A DNA stretch of 64,000 nt. Source: Spisula solida. Its lineage: Eukaryota; Mollusca; Bivalvia; Venerida; Mactridae. Both the position numbers and the translations under genes were made by a program. The notes beneath the pieces were generated by a model. It ran no database searches, was not told where the DNA came from, and saw only the letters and a program-made list of their open reading frames with translations. The stretch lies in assembly GCA_947247005.1 (NCBI GenBank), contig OX365947.1, forward strand, positions 34,242,760-34,306,759, in the 5' to 3' direction. The first letter of the stretch is position 1. Each line of letters opens with the position of its first letter. Below, piece after piece: positions 12,601-24,000 of this stretch.

Positions 12601-13480
12601 CTCAAGTTGCCTTCGTTGCGTGGAATCATATGTTCTTTGTTGCCGATGGTAGGCCCTGAAGTGGAGTTGGTCCGGGTACTATCAGTGGAGGATGGTCTTT
12701 GGCTGCGTCTTACTGGTAGGTGAGGGCTGCTTGCATGTAAGGGGCTGAAGCAGGAGGACGAGACTGAGTCCAGTGTAGTGTCAAATAATGGTGAGTAGAT
12801 ATTGGATGTTTGGAGTTCGTAGCTGTTGAAGGTGAAACTGTCGATATTAATGCTGTTACATCTACAGCAGTGCCAAACTGCATTCGAGCTGTTTAGTTGA
12901 GACATATGCCTTGTGGAGATCTCTTCGCACGTCTTGTGGAACCATAATCCGCAGTTGTCACAACATACTCCTGCTTGCGTCCATGTAACCGGGATATCAC
13001 ACACACCGCATGGGCAAATGGATGCATTTCCAGGGCCTGGGTTGGTCTGTATGTCTCCTGAGAGAAGAAGTAGTAGTAAACAAAGGCAACGCTGTTGTGT
13101 TCTTAGTGAAACAATGTCCTTACTCGTTGGGAGGTTCCGTCGTACAGCATAACTGAAGTTGGGTACGTGTTGGGTGAAGAACGAGATAGCTGTTCCTGAT
13201 ATTGGACTGGATAGTGTAGGTCCATTCAAGTTGCAGATGTATGCTAATGTTATGATAACAAAAGAGAATTCCAGTAGTAGTGGGCTCCGGTGTTTCATCA
13301 TGGAGGCTGCCATCTTGGATCTCTTCAACTGGGTGGGTGGGGTACGAAGGAGAAGGTGGTCGAGGGCGGTAACCAGCAAATAGGGCCGTTAGCCAGACAT
13401 ATTTATGTGCAATATATAGTATAGATATAAATACAAGATCGAATCTTACTAATAACCGTTCACTTTTGCTTTCAAACAAT
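9651..13480 (-). mobile_element. CR1/L2-like non-LTR retrotransposon (LINE), near full length
   Basis: The coding region 9732-13379 is followed on the minus strand by a short 3' UTR of ~80 bp. This UTR contains a GCCGAAAGGC hairpin and ends in three to four ATCCAG hexamers (about 9652-9676). A short microsatellite tail with a hairpin is how CR1/L2-clade elements commonly end. The 5' boundary is not defined by a visible target duplication and I set it loosely. The element sits between the divergent GPS2 and TTC3 genes. Confidence 0.82.
9732..13379 (-). CDS. LINE polyprotein: 2A-like motif, PHD-like finger, endonuclease, reverse transcriptase (1215 aa)
   Basis: A single uninterrupted frame. 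A leucine-rich stretch and GDIQTNPGP at residues ~108-116 form a 2A-like ribosome-skipping motif. A PHD-like C4HC3 cluster spans ~122-174. An apurinic-type endonuclease covers ~258-490 (N265, E292, D408 and N410 of AGDFN, D479-H480 of SDH). Reverse transcriptase covers ~750-1010 (NYRPVSL; D843 of LDFSKAFD; GVPQG 899-903; catalytic FADD 929-932). The product would copy its own RNA by target-primed reverse transcription. Residue spacing and the packaging into one frame fit the Jockey/CR1/L2 superfamily. All inspected catalytic residues are present, so the copy may be young and potentially active. The start methionine is the first in frame; a later one (for example at residue 23) is possible. Confidence 0.93.
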   Translation of the reverse strand: MLVTALDHLLLRTPPTQLKRSKMAASMMKHRSPLLLEFSFVIITLAYICNLNGPTLSSPISGTAISFFTQHVPNFSYAVRRNLPTSKDIVSLRTQQRCLCLLLLLLSGDIQTNPGPGNASICPCGVCDIPVTWTQAGVCCDNCGLWFHKTCEEISTRHMSQLNSSNAVWHCCRCNSINIDSFTFNSYELQTSNIYSPLFDTTLDSVSSSCFSPLHASSPHLPVRRSQRPSSTDSTRTNSTSGPTIGNKEHMIPRNEGNLRLLTLNCCSIRTNRSEFTAALEYIKPDLICGTESWLKGVKPGKDPDKNAIKSSEVFPPELIVHRNDRSSGSGGGVFTAAKNSFICDAQPNLVTDCEIVWSKVKTWKSKDLYLCSFYMPHRHMNAIRQLEESIRQLTSSAREKHIILAGDFNCPDIDWPNLTVNKGAADREVQQALIDLSSEHCLTQVHNQPTRDNNMLDLVFTNNPTIVKTSTSVPGISDHAMIVTDITIVPQVIKQKPRKIHIYSKANWENIKQDLVKLSDTITSEATNHQSDVQTLWDSFKEGIEKTMSINIPTKMSKKRKSLPWLSKDLKKMTRRKARLYNQAKKTNQWGDFKAYQKECKKAFKKAEISHINNTIQKGLDEQNSKPFWRYVKSRRQDSVGVAPLKKMGRLLNDSKDKAQILVDQFRSVFTKDNGDTQLPNTTKSSPETIPPLRITTKGVEKLLSNINTAKAQGPDMIPNLVLKTCAHQLAPALASIFQTSVDSGALPTDWRNANVAPVFKKGDVHLAENYRPVSLTCVTCKLLEHIICKHIMTHLENNDILTSLNHGFRSGYSCETQLVTTVHDLLTKTDKGSQIDMAILDFSKAFDTVPHRKLLHKLEQYGITGNINHWLKDFLTNRSMKVIVEGEESEAATVDSGVPQGTVLGPLLFLCHINDLPESVKSSVRLFADDCLLYRTIRSATDHEILQNDLMKLEEWAETWGMRFNAKKCYIMSINQKSNKFYQLDNHILKQVPENPYLGVTISEDLKWSSHISKITKKANSTLGFLRRNLKHCPESCRKTAFLSLVRTTLEYSSIIWDPYYQKDIDKLEKVQKQAARFITGDYTTRSAGCVTRMLRDQKLTPLEDRRKANRLVFFFKVVEGLVPALPCKDYLTPVRTHKRKIKPKTFSDHTTSNIIENQTINNSRCFTPVQCKSVQYKNSFFPKTILDWNKLEDSVACMNKVDSFKTAVLKWD

Positions 13481-15470
13481 AAAAGTTAAAAATTTTCTGC
13501 ACTCTGATGTAAAACACGTCGCGCATGCGCACACACATCTCTCCCCAAGCGCACGATAGATCCTACATGTATGTACAAACACCCACAACGTTTTGGCGCT
13601 ATGAATATTTCGACCGAAAAACAATTTGACCAAGAGGAAACCCTGGGTCTGTTGCCTAAGCAAAGCGCTACTGAGCGCCTTTATTCAGTTACCTCCCGTT
13701 CAATTAAATATAGACAGCATGGATTACATCCCTTGGAAAGCGCTACGCAGCGCTCGCCCATATTAACAGTTTCCCTGTTACAGGTTTGGAAAAATTCAAT
13801 CTGCACTATTGCACTGCGTTTGATTAGTCAATATGTTCATAAACTTCGCCTTCATGTACATTACTATTGGAAGGAGGAGTCTATCGGCTACAAAAAAGGA
13901 TTTTTGTCGTTAAACTATTCCCGCGCATTTATTTAGTCAAGTGCCGTGCCCATAGCGAGGATAAGCTAATTATGTAGTCGTAGATTTCGTTTTTTTGACG
14001 TTCGCCTAGAAATGGGTGGTCGTAATTAAATGATAAGTTTGTGTAAGTAACCAAAATACTGACATCATGTCAGTTTCAAATGTACATTTTTCGCGACATT
14101 GACGTTCCGTTCAGTGAATACTAGAACCAGTAGCATTTAAATCCATCAAAACAGGTTTAAATACAGTTGTAAAATCTGCGTGTATTTATGTAATGTTTAA
14201 CTTTAAGGTCTCTGGAGGATGTGTAAGCCTCAAAATATTGCGTAAAAGATTATCCATTTTGGTTTTGACTAAACTTTTATTAGAAAATCTTACTAGTTGT
14301 AAATAAGGCAATTAACATTGAATAAAAATAAACAATAAACACCTTCTTGGTTAATTTTACTATGCAACAGTTGCATATCACCATAAATAGTTCCAACAAT
14401 TAACATTGACACGTTCGGGAAGGACTCCTGGTTTTAGAAAAGGACCCATCAATATTTTGAGTGAAGGGTCCTCGGACTCCTGTGTTTTCAGGTCTAGTGA
14501 AACCCCTGTTTATTGCCTGTTTTTTTAACTCAATGAGCTGTATTCCTGCTGTTTTAAGCTGACTAGTATGCAAAATTGTGGACATAGGTTTAACATTTGT
14601 AACTTTTTCTTTTTTATCAATATCACATTATCTAAATGACAAAACGTTATAGGAAGAACACCATTCAAAATATTACATTGTTACTGTAGCATCAACATTG
14701 TAATTACTTAGTTCAATACCAGAGTTACCTCCCATGTTTTCAATCACATGTTTCTGTACTTTAGTATTCAGTGATCAAGGAATTTCAGTGTTCATAGAGA
14801 TATATATCCATGCTGACCTCAAACATCATCTCAGGTGTTCCATAGTCATAGATTCTGGATCTGCATAGACTTGTTCAATTATTATGTATGACACTCTGAT
14901 TCACTTTTGGGCTCAATTTTGAGCTATAACTCGGTCATTGGGCCTTTGGTATGAGGTCAAATGTCAGTATTTCCTCGTAACATAATCCTGTTTTTGCTGC
15001 TGATTTGCAGTAAGAAGAGGTTTCTGCTATCTTATAAATGCTGACACACAATATGACTCTGATACCTATCTATGAGCTATACCATTTCACCTCTTTACCT
15101 GTTGCATCTTACTAAATTCTTAACTTTTTTTGTTTGATTGCCCTCAACAATAATATTTTTGCTTATTTGGTGATTGTTAATGATCATTTTGAAGGTTGTC
15201 CGCTTCCCTTTCGTTTAGTAAACTCATCCCGCTCTCCTCTCTTTCACCTTTATACAGCAAGAGTTCTTTAATTTTCACAGGACTTTCATCACCCCTTTGA
15301 CTTCAAAACCTTGTTTTTTCCAAATGAACGGTCGTACACTAACGTCCTTACTAATGATGTCATTTTCAGGATGAATCAACAAAAACAACGTAAAATGATG
15401 TCATAGTAACTCGGACCCTCCTGCCCAATTTTTTTCAAAAAAAAAATACTGGGGGGAAAAATTGCAAATA
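13481..15470. other. Intergenic region upstream of TTC3
   Basis: No gene supported. Positions 13500-13950 are CpG-richer than their surroundings and contain AGCGCT-type palindromes. A 121-codon frame at 13571-13936 (plus) has no recognisable motif and I do not call it. The rest is AT-rich unique-looking DNA. Confidence 0.5.
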
Positions 15471-15924
15471 CAGTATAACCTCCACAGAGCGACATCCGGC
15501 GGAGACAGAAATAACTGCCGCTCTGTAGAGGTTGACTGTTTTAGAATGTCGTTCATAGACTATTGAGTGTGCATAATCACGGTAATCTTAAATTGATGTT
15601 GTTTGTTTGTTATTACAGTAAGTGCATAAAATTAGATCTACTCGTAGCCGCGCGTTATGCGATATAATTCTGAAGATTATTAAATTAAGATCATTGATTA
15701 CATACAAAAATGCGTACAATTCACGGGTCTAGTATTTATTGCTATTAAACGCAACTCTCAACATGATGAACCAAATCCATATTATTTTACGCACATGCCG
15801 TTTTCAATTGAATTGTTTACCTTTAAAGTTTACCAATAAGAGTGAAATCAAACGGAGAGAATTAAAAGTGCCGCTTCTCGGAGGTTGCCACTTCTCAGAG
15901 GTGCCGTTTCGGGAGGTTATACTG
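15471..15924. mobile_element. Mariner-like MITE, 454 bp, TA-flanked
   Basis: The element begins CAGTATAACCTCC and ends GGAGGTTATACTG, with a TA at each side (15469-15470 and 15925-15926), as for Tc1/mariner-derived miniature elements. Subterminal GAGCGACA / GAGGTTG words extend the inverted repeat imperfectly. No transposase frame is present. Confidence 0.85.
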
Positions 15925-16279
15925 TATGTTTAAATAAGACTGTCTCTGATTATTCTACCACCAACAACTTGTGGAAGCTATATTTTGGTAGTTTTTATTT
16001 TTCCCTCCTGCCGATATTTCACACAAAAAAGTCTGAGTAACAAAAAATTTAAAAACACTGGCATCAAAATGATGACGTCACTTCCTGTTTTGAAGCGCCA
16101 CCTATTAGCAAGTATCCATTTTAGAAGTGGTAATTAATCACTTTCTCTCTCACAAAACTGCAGTCACATTCATTAAAAATGAATTGAGTAAGGGGGGTTT
16201 TAGGTAGGTACCCATTTTATTGGTACACCCTGTAGTATAAATCTAAAACCAAAAGGTATAATCCTATGATTATAATTCA

Positions 16280-16400
16280 TCAATTACAAAATATCTAGCA
16301 CAGCAGTTATTTTTAGATCATACAGGGGTTTCCAAAACCTATTTTTAGATCATATGGGGATTTTCCCAAAATCTGTTTTTAGATCATATTCATAGTATAT
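16280..16400. repeat. Short 47-bp triplicate upstream of TTC3
   Basis: Three imperfect copies of a unit containing TTTTTAGATCATA and a GGGGTTT/AAAACC or GGGGATTTTCCC inverted core, ending about 170 bp before the TTC3 start codon. Promoter relevance is unknown. Confidence 0.55.
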
Positions 16401-16570
16401 TCCTGTAATCCCCATCATTCACCCATACATGTACATGTATGTAATAGTGTAGATGTAAGGCTACTGTTAACATTTTGGACTAATTAATTTTTATTAATTC
16501 CTTGTACACATAGTAAATTGTAGTAAATTGCTCGACGTATTTATATTTGTAGTGATTTTGTGAGAACAGA

Positions 16571-19500
16571 ATGTCTGACTCGGATGATTTACCAGATCTT
16601 GTTTCATCTGAAGATGAATCAAGCGACACAGAGCAAGCCAAACCTTCAGGTATAGTAAATAGATTAATCAATATATTTGACATGTATAACAATTTTTCCA
16701 TTATTCTTTGAAATAATAAAATTGTAAATGTTTTAAAAATCAACCTTAAAATGATCAATCTTCTTTTAAACAAAAAAGGTATTTTGCTGGGACGGAAGAT
16801 CGGATTGGGTTTCTAGGGCATTTGAGGCAAAACTGTTAATATCTAATTCTTAACTTATAATTATGTTGAACAGTTCAGATTTTGTTAAGTTTGAAAAATG
16901 TATTGACCAGTAACTATGGGTTTCATTTTCACTCTTTGACCCCTGAAATCCAACCAACTGAAGGTCATATTTTACCAACACTATTCTGACTAAAGGGACA
17001 ATTTGTCTTTGAATTATAAGAACTTTGCTACTTCGTCTAGAAATAATGGTGAAATTCAGTACAAAATTAACAAAATGACCATTGTGAATTCACAGAGATT
17101 TAGGACTTAATTTGAAAGCTGAAGAACCCCATGTTCAGACTGTCCCATCTTAAATCTCTCATAAATTTGTTAGTCAGAAAAGTTGCATAATGGTTGTCAC
17201 TAGATTTGAATGCAACCTCTCCCTTGAAGCCAGAGGTCATTGGCCAAATAGGCAGGAATAAAACCAAATGGCCACGCTGTAGACTGTCTCAGTTGAAGGC
17301 AAATAAAGGATGCAACGGTAAACAAAACTGGTGTTTTTGAAAACTTTATTTATTGTATTGCTGGTATTTATGATAAATAATTGTCATTTACTTTTCCATC
17401 CCTTCGGAACTACTTAATTAGGATCAATTGTGCCTTATATTCTAACATAATAAACATGTTGAATATTTTTTCATTCAGAATTTACGTATGCTGACAAATG
17501 GTTAAAGAAAGGAGAACGTTTCTTAGAGAAGCAGGAATTATGGATGAGAGTTTTCTCCCTTGCACCATTCTTGTATGGTTGTAACAATGTAATATCATCA
17601 GCTTGGATTAAAGCTCTCGTCAATGCTCAACTTCTCCTTAATGATAAAAGGTTTGTTATTTGGTTACCCTGTCAGACTTTTATGTGTTTCATACACTACT
17701 CAACTCTTATAATCGATCAGTTTTCAAAGTGCAAAGGAAGCTCACTGGTGGCAATTTTTATTTATATCTAATTTGTTAAGCCATTAATAAGATGCAATTA
17801 AACTTTTATCACCTGGTTGTTAAGATGTGAAATAAAATTATAGTGATTTATTACAGAACTTGTAGTTCTGTTTGCATACACTGCTACAAATGTAAAGGTG
17901 ACCGATTATGAGTGTTGAGTAGTATACCGGTGTAACAGTCCAGTTTTTCCCCCAGTCAGTTTTTTCCCCGGGGAAAAAATTGACTAGTCAGTTTTTTCCC
18001 CGGGGGAAGAAACTGACTAGTCAGTTTTTCCCCCCCCCTAGTCAGGTTTTTCCCCCCTACAATTATATTTTTGTGATTGGGGAAAAAACTAACAAGTCAA
18101 TTTTTTCCCCCCTATAATGAAATATTTTGCGATGGGGAAGTTTTTTTAAAACTTTTTTTGTTGATTTATATCTCCTAGATTCTACTCTCTAGTATTTAAT
18201 TATTATTGTTGTAAACGTCTGAACAGAGGGGGGAATAAACTGACTAGTCCATTCGTTCCCCATCATACCAGTAAACGTCTGAACAGAGGGGGGAAGAAAT
18301 CTTGACTAGACCTTTCTTTCCCCACCCTGATTTATATCTCCTAGATTCTACTCTCTAATATTTAATTATTATTATTGTAAACGTCTGAACAGAGGGGGAA
18401 GAAACTGACTAGTCCGCTCTTTTCCCCCTCATACTTGTAAACTTCTGAACAGAGGGGGAAGAAACTGAATTGTCAGTTCTTTCCCCATCATACTTGTAAA
18501 TGACTGAACAGAGGGGGGAAGAAACTGACTAGTCAGTTCTTTCCCCTATCATACTTGTAAATGTCTGAACAGAGGGGGGAAGAAACTGACTAGTCCATTC
18601 TTTCCCCCCTTATACTTGTAAACTTCTGAACAGAGGGGGGGAAGAAACTGACTAGTCTTTTCTTTCCCCCATCATACTTGTAAATGGCTGAACAGAGGGG
18701 GGGAACTGACTAGTCCTTTCTTTCCCTACCCTTCTAGTAAACGTCCAAACAGAGGGGGGGGGGAAGGAACTTACTAGTCCTTTCTTTTCCCCCATTCAAC
18801 TTGTTTATGACTCATCTGAGGTGGAAGAAAATGCCGAAGAAAGTCGTTGGGGGGAAAGAACAGACTAGTCAATTTCTTTACCCCTCCCATAATTCATTAA
18901 CTAGGGGTGAACGAATGGACAAGTACCAATAATTTAACCTCATATTAGCCATAAACAAAACAGGGATAGAATGGACAAGTCAATTTTTCTTCCTTCCAAT
19001 CAGTAAAAAACAAGTCTGGGGGAAAGAACTGACTAGTCAATTTCTTCCCCCCTCTAATAAATCAATTATTCTTCACTAGAAAGAACAATTTCATAGGGGG
19101 GAAAAAAAGGACTAAGGGGGGAAAAGAATAACTAGTCAATTTTTTCCCCGGGGAAAAAGCTGACTAGTCAATTTTTTCCCCGGGGAAGAAACTGACTAGT
19201 CAATTTTTTCCCCGGGGAAAAAATAGAGGGGGGAAAAAACTGACTGCTACACCGGTATTATAATTTATAGACTTCATTATCATACAACCAATGAACTTTT
19301 GTGGGTATCTATCATCAGAATTGTGATTTAAACCACTCAAATATTTTTATGGTACAATGACCAAAACACATTGTACGTACATACCTGTTAAGTATCACAA
19401 CTTTTCATGGATTTTAACTGTTTGTTTTGACAAAAATGAGGAGAAAATTTGTGTGTACTATTGTCGTAGAATCACTAAAATGACATTTTCATTAAAAGTA

Positions 19501-21026
19501 ACCATACATGGCCAAAGTTTGCATCACATTTTACTCATTTTTACACAGTCATGTATCTAAAACAGTAAAAGTAATAATTTCAAATTAATTTAACGTTTGT
19601 ATAGAAGCCTCGTGGTGTACTGTTGAATGAACTAATGTTTATGATTATAGGTGCACACAGATTACATACCTGGAGTGGAAGGAGTGGGAATGTTTGGACT
19701 TGGTCGATCATGTTGTTAGTAAAGTACAGATTTGCATGGTTGGTATTTTCATCGTCTTCATTCTTTTTACAGGGATAAGAATTTTTTCCAATTTTTTAAT
19801 TCCGTCCATTTTTAAGTCCATCGGTATTTTTAATAAAATTATCCATTACGCTTGTGTAGGAACGTTTAAGAAGTTTTCACCAGAAGGTAACCATATGATG
19901 GCCATTCATTTATATGCAGAAGCGTGGTAATATTTATTCACAAACCCAGATGTTTTGTAGCGCTACTTTTAAGTAAGATCAATGTGTTGTGAGTGTAGAT
20001 TATCTTAGTTCTTTGTTATTTTTACCATGCTTACTGTTTATTTTGCTTTAAATGGGTTGAACCTGGGGTGCTTAAACCTGGGCTTATACGTACAGATTTA
20101 ACTATGACTTATAAGGGATCTATTGAAATATGATATGTTTACTTGGTTTAACCCCTAATCATGGGCATGATGTCTTAATTTCTGAAATAAACTGTCAACT
20201 TGATTTATGAAGTTTGTCCTTCGTCATTGCATTTCAATTTATTACAATTTGCATTTGTATTATTGTCTTGTGATATTTTACAGAGAGATCCTCGTAGACT
20301 AGCTAGGAGCTTAGAATGTGCTGGTAAACTGGATACTTGCAAGACAGGGGTACTCATTGATGTCGACTTGGTGATAAAAGAAGGTCAAAAGGTCAATGAA
20401 ATAAGCGCTATCTGGTGAGATTTTCTTTCTTAATACAAGTTTGGAGTATCATTGTCAATTTAGAATTGTTCATTTTCATTATTTTACTTAGACATGCACT
20501 TGGTACATAGTCATGCTCCAGTCTTAGTCAGTTTCTGAAATAAGTAAAACATTTGGATGACTTAATATTATTTTAAAAAAACGGAAGTAGATATTTTTGT
20601 AAAAATTTGGATAGTCTGTACATTTGTTAATTGTTTTGAATGTCTTCTTGTAGGCGGGATGTGTTGGACAGTGAGGTGTCCAAGAATCGACATAGAGCTG
20701 CCAAGTTTGCTGTGCTGTATGTCGTTAGAATTTGTAAGTATTTAATGTCTCTTTCATTGTTTAGTAGCCAGTTCAATATCTTAGTACATATGTAATAGTT
20801 TTAGATGTGTGTATTACATACAGCCCGATGCATTTAATCTATTGTGTTTGCAATTTTATTAAGAACAAGAATCCCATGTATGAAGATCACAAGAGATTGA
20901 AAATCTTAAATGTTTATATGACACCTGTATATTCTTTTATTCGTATTTACAGATCGAGAACATGTCATCCATTGGTTTGAGAAATCCTCAGATTTTATTG
21001 ACTACACAAAGAAAAATGTCAGAAAG
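16571..21026 (+). CDS. TTC3: TTC3 exons 1-6: N-terminal region
   Basis: Exons 16571-16649, 17479-17650, 19651-19723, 20284-20414, 20654-20733 and 20953-21026. The N-terminus is acidic (MSDSDDLPDLVSSEDESSD), followed by a predicted helical region (KWLKKGERFLEKQELW; later HVIHWFEKSSDFIDYTKK) with weak resemblance to vertebrate TTC3. The exon 3 donor could instead lie at 19738; both choices keep phase 0 and differ by five residues. This part is the least conserved and its start rests on the single in-frame ATG after an upstream stop. Confidence 0.78.
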
Positions 21027-24000
21027 GTAAAAATACATATTTCTTTCTGGTTAGTACTAATATATATTTTGTTTGTTCTTCCTTTGATTTGGAAAGGCAG
21101 CACCAACTAAACATTATTGTGGACAGTTGGTCCTACTTTATATGCACTGATGCCATACATAAATACTTATTAATATAGCTTATTACTTGAGCCTGTCTGA
21201 TATTTCAAATCAGATTTCTTATTTGTTCGAATTGATAGGATACGGTAGTAATATTGTTTAACTGTCAATATTTTCTAACTTATTACAGAACATAAAACTG
21301 GCTGAAGAGAGGAAAAAACAAGGGAATGAATATTTCAAATCAGAGAAGTTCAATGAAGCACTGAAGTCGTACACACATGCTGCTGAAGAAGAGTAAGATA
21401 GTGTATAATATATTGCAGTATTATGATAGCAGGCCTCAACAAATATTTTTAAAAGCACTCGTCCTGCAAAATAGACAAAGAAGAAAACACCAAAATCTTA
21501 CCTGTCCTGCTATATAAATAAAGAAGGAAAAATTTGTGCAGGACGAGCGGACGAGTGGATTTATTGAGGCCTGGATAGTATTATGCTATGTAATATCTGC
21601 TCTCAATTCTGTTTGAGTTCTGGTATGCCACAAGTCTAAAAATAATAATTCAAGTACTCTGACACCAGGCCTTGATAAATCTACTCTCCTGCTCATCCTG
21701 CAATTTTTTTACCTTCTTTATTTATATAGCAGGACAAGTGAGATTTTGGGTTTTCTTCTTTGTCTATATTGCAGGACAAGTGCTTTTAAAAATATTTGTC
21801 GAGGCATGAATGTCTCATCTAACGAGGGCTTTAAAAACCATGAAATTCAGTGTTGATAATTTAAGAAATCAATAAGATGAGAAGTCTTGTAATTGAGACG
21901 TGTCTTTATCTTTTCTGAAAATGTTTTTAACATTCTGTCCTTTGTTTATTTCAGTCTATTTCATCATGTGTATTATGGAAACAGAGCCCAGGCTTATATA
22001 TCTGTTAAGAAATTCATGTAAGTACACACAATTTTGTTATATTAAAGAATTATATGACAACTATTTTCTTTTAAAATATATGAACTAGTTTTGTATTAAC
22101 CATAACTCAATTACGATTCTGTCGTACTGATAATAGTCACCTTCTTAACTCAGTAATGTGTGTACTGTTTCGTGTTGCAGTGGTTTGCCAACTTGGAAAT
22201 ATTTTAGAAAGGCTGATCTTTTCTACAGAAAATAAAATTATATGATGAAAAAATTCAAAAGTTGTGGCCATTAGACATTTCTCAAGCTGAATTTTTATAA
22301 CAAAGCAATGTTTGCAACAAGAGTTTTGCAGAAGCAATGTGTGCTTATGGCGCACAGAACAGAGTTGCTTCTTATTTTCAGTATTTGACATTATGCCTCA
22401 GTAGAAACACTGGTCTTGATTTTATTTAATGGGTTTTGTTAATTAAAAACGTGTTTAATCAATGTTTTATTATACTTTGCAGGGAAGCATTAGCCGATGG
22501 TAGAAGAGCTATTACAATCAAACCAGATTTTGCTAAAGTAAGTGTTGGTGATCTTACACTATGTGTATTGTATCATTGTTGTCACATCAGCACTGATAAT
22601 ACTTCTTATCAGTCAAACCACCCATGTATAGTGTATATATTAAATGAAACATGATAATTCAGCAAAAATCTTGTTGTGGCATTTTCTTAAAAAATAAAAA
22701 AATGCTGAGCATAGCTTTATTTGCCAGTAAGCTTTCTGCTGAAATATGGCAGGCATATGAGTGCCTCCACCTGTATTTGTATTTAAACCCGGGTCACCAG
22801 ATTAGTCGTCAAGCGCTCTAACCACTGAGCTACGGAGGCCTAAAAATCAAAAGCTTTCTCATGTTTCACCCATGTAAGACTTTCTGTGTTTTGGGCCCAT
22901 GCTAATGTGCCACATTCATTATTTCCATAGCACTGGCCATGGATTGGAAAGGAAACCTTGGAACAATAGTAATAAGGTACATATGACAAAATGTATGTAA
23001 CTATATATACATATCTGTATGCTTGTAGGGTCACTACAGATATGCTTTAGCATTTCATGGATTGGGTCAGCTGGAGAAAGCTATCAAAGTGAACAAAGAT
23101 GGGCAGGTATTGTGTAAGAAATCCAATGTGCAGGATTATCAAACTGTCAAAGAACTGGAAAATCAGGGGCATACATACATTGAAGGTAAATCAAAATAAA
23201 TATTACATTACATTCTTTTTCCTACTCTTTTCTGTAAAAATGTTCATACCATATTAAAAATGTGTTGTGACCCATGAAATACTTCATTAATACAATTAAT
23301 TTTGAATGTAGTAATTCATATTTCAAAGTGTTGTAAGTGAAAAAGTCTTTAGGAGGTGAAAATAAAAATTATTTACAACATTTTAGTTTGTATAAAATTT
23401 AAAATTCGGGATTTCATTCCACATGCAAAACTTGCAGAACTGAAATAACCACAATATAAGATATTGTACAGTAGTGGTATTTCGGTGTTTAAGTAGGAGT
23501 TCTCATCTTCAGTGAAGGTTCATGTGCAAAAATAGTAAAAACATTAACTGTAATTAAACCATTTGTAGCTGTGACACTTCTTAAAGTCCATCAAATTCTT
23601 GTATTATTATGTATTCATCATTGTTCAAAATGTTGATGACATTGTTGCAAAAACTAATTATTGATTCCATTATGTAGTATGGGTATTATAATCTCTGTGT
23701 ATTTACTTTATTTTGTTCATGTTTTATTTTTCAGAGCGGGGTACTAGGAGTAAAAGTCACAAATTAACTGACATACCCAAAGAATTGAATGAAAGACTCG
23801 ATTCTATGAATGATCCTTACAGGTAATCAAGTAGTCCTCTGTCAAAGTTGTTTAAATGCTTCCAGTTCATTGTGTAACTAGATCATTAGCGAAAGATAAA
23901 TATGTTAAAATTGGACACTTTGAAAATCTTATCCTGTAAAAGCATTTGGCCTATAGCTTCAATTATTTGCATAGATCCTTTTGAAGATTGTTCGACTTTT

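Noticed and set aside
10480..12723. Plus-strand open frames of 70-150 codons opposite the LINE
   Set aside because: They are shadows of the intact minus-strand LINE frame, with no independent motifs.
13571..13936. 121-codon plus-strand frame near CpG-rich sequence
   Set aside because: No recognisable domain, no clear promoter or polyadenylation context; such lengths occur by chance in 64 kb.
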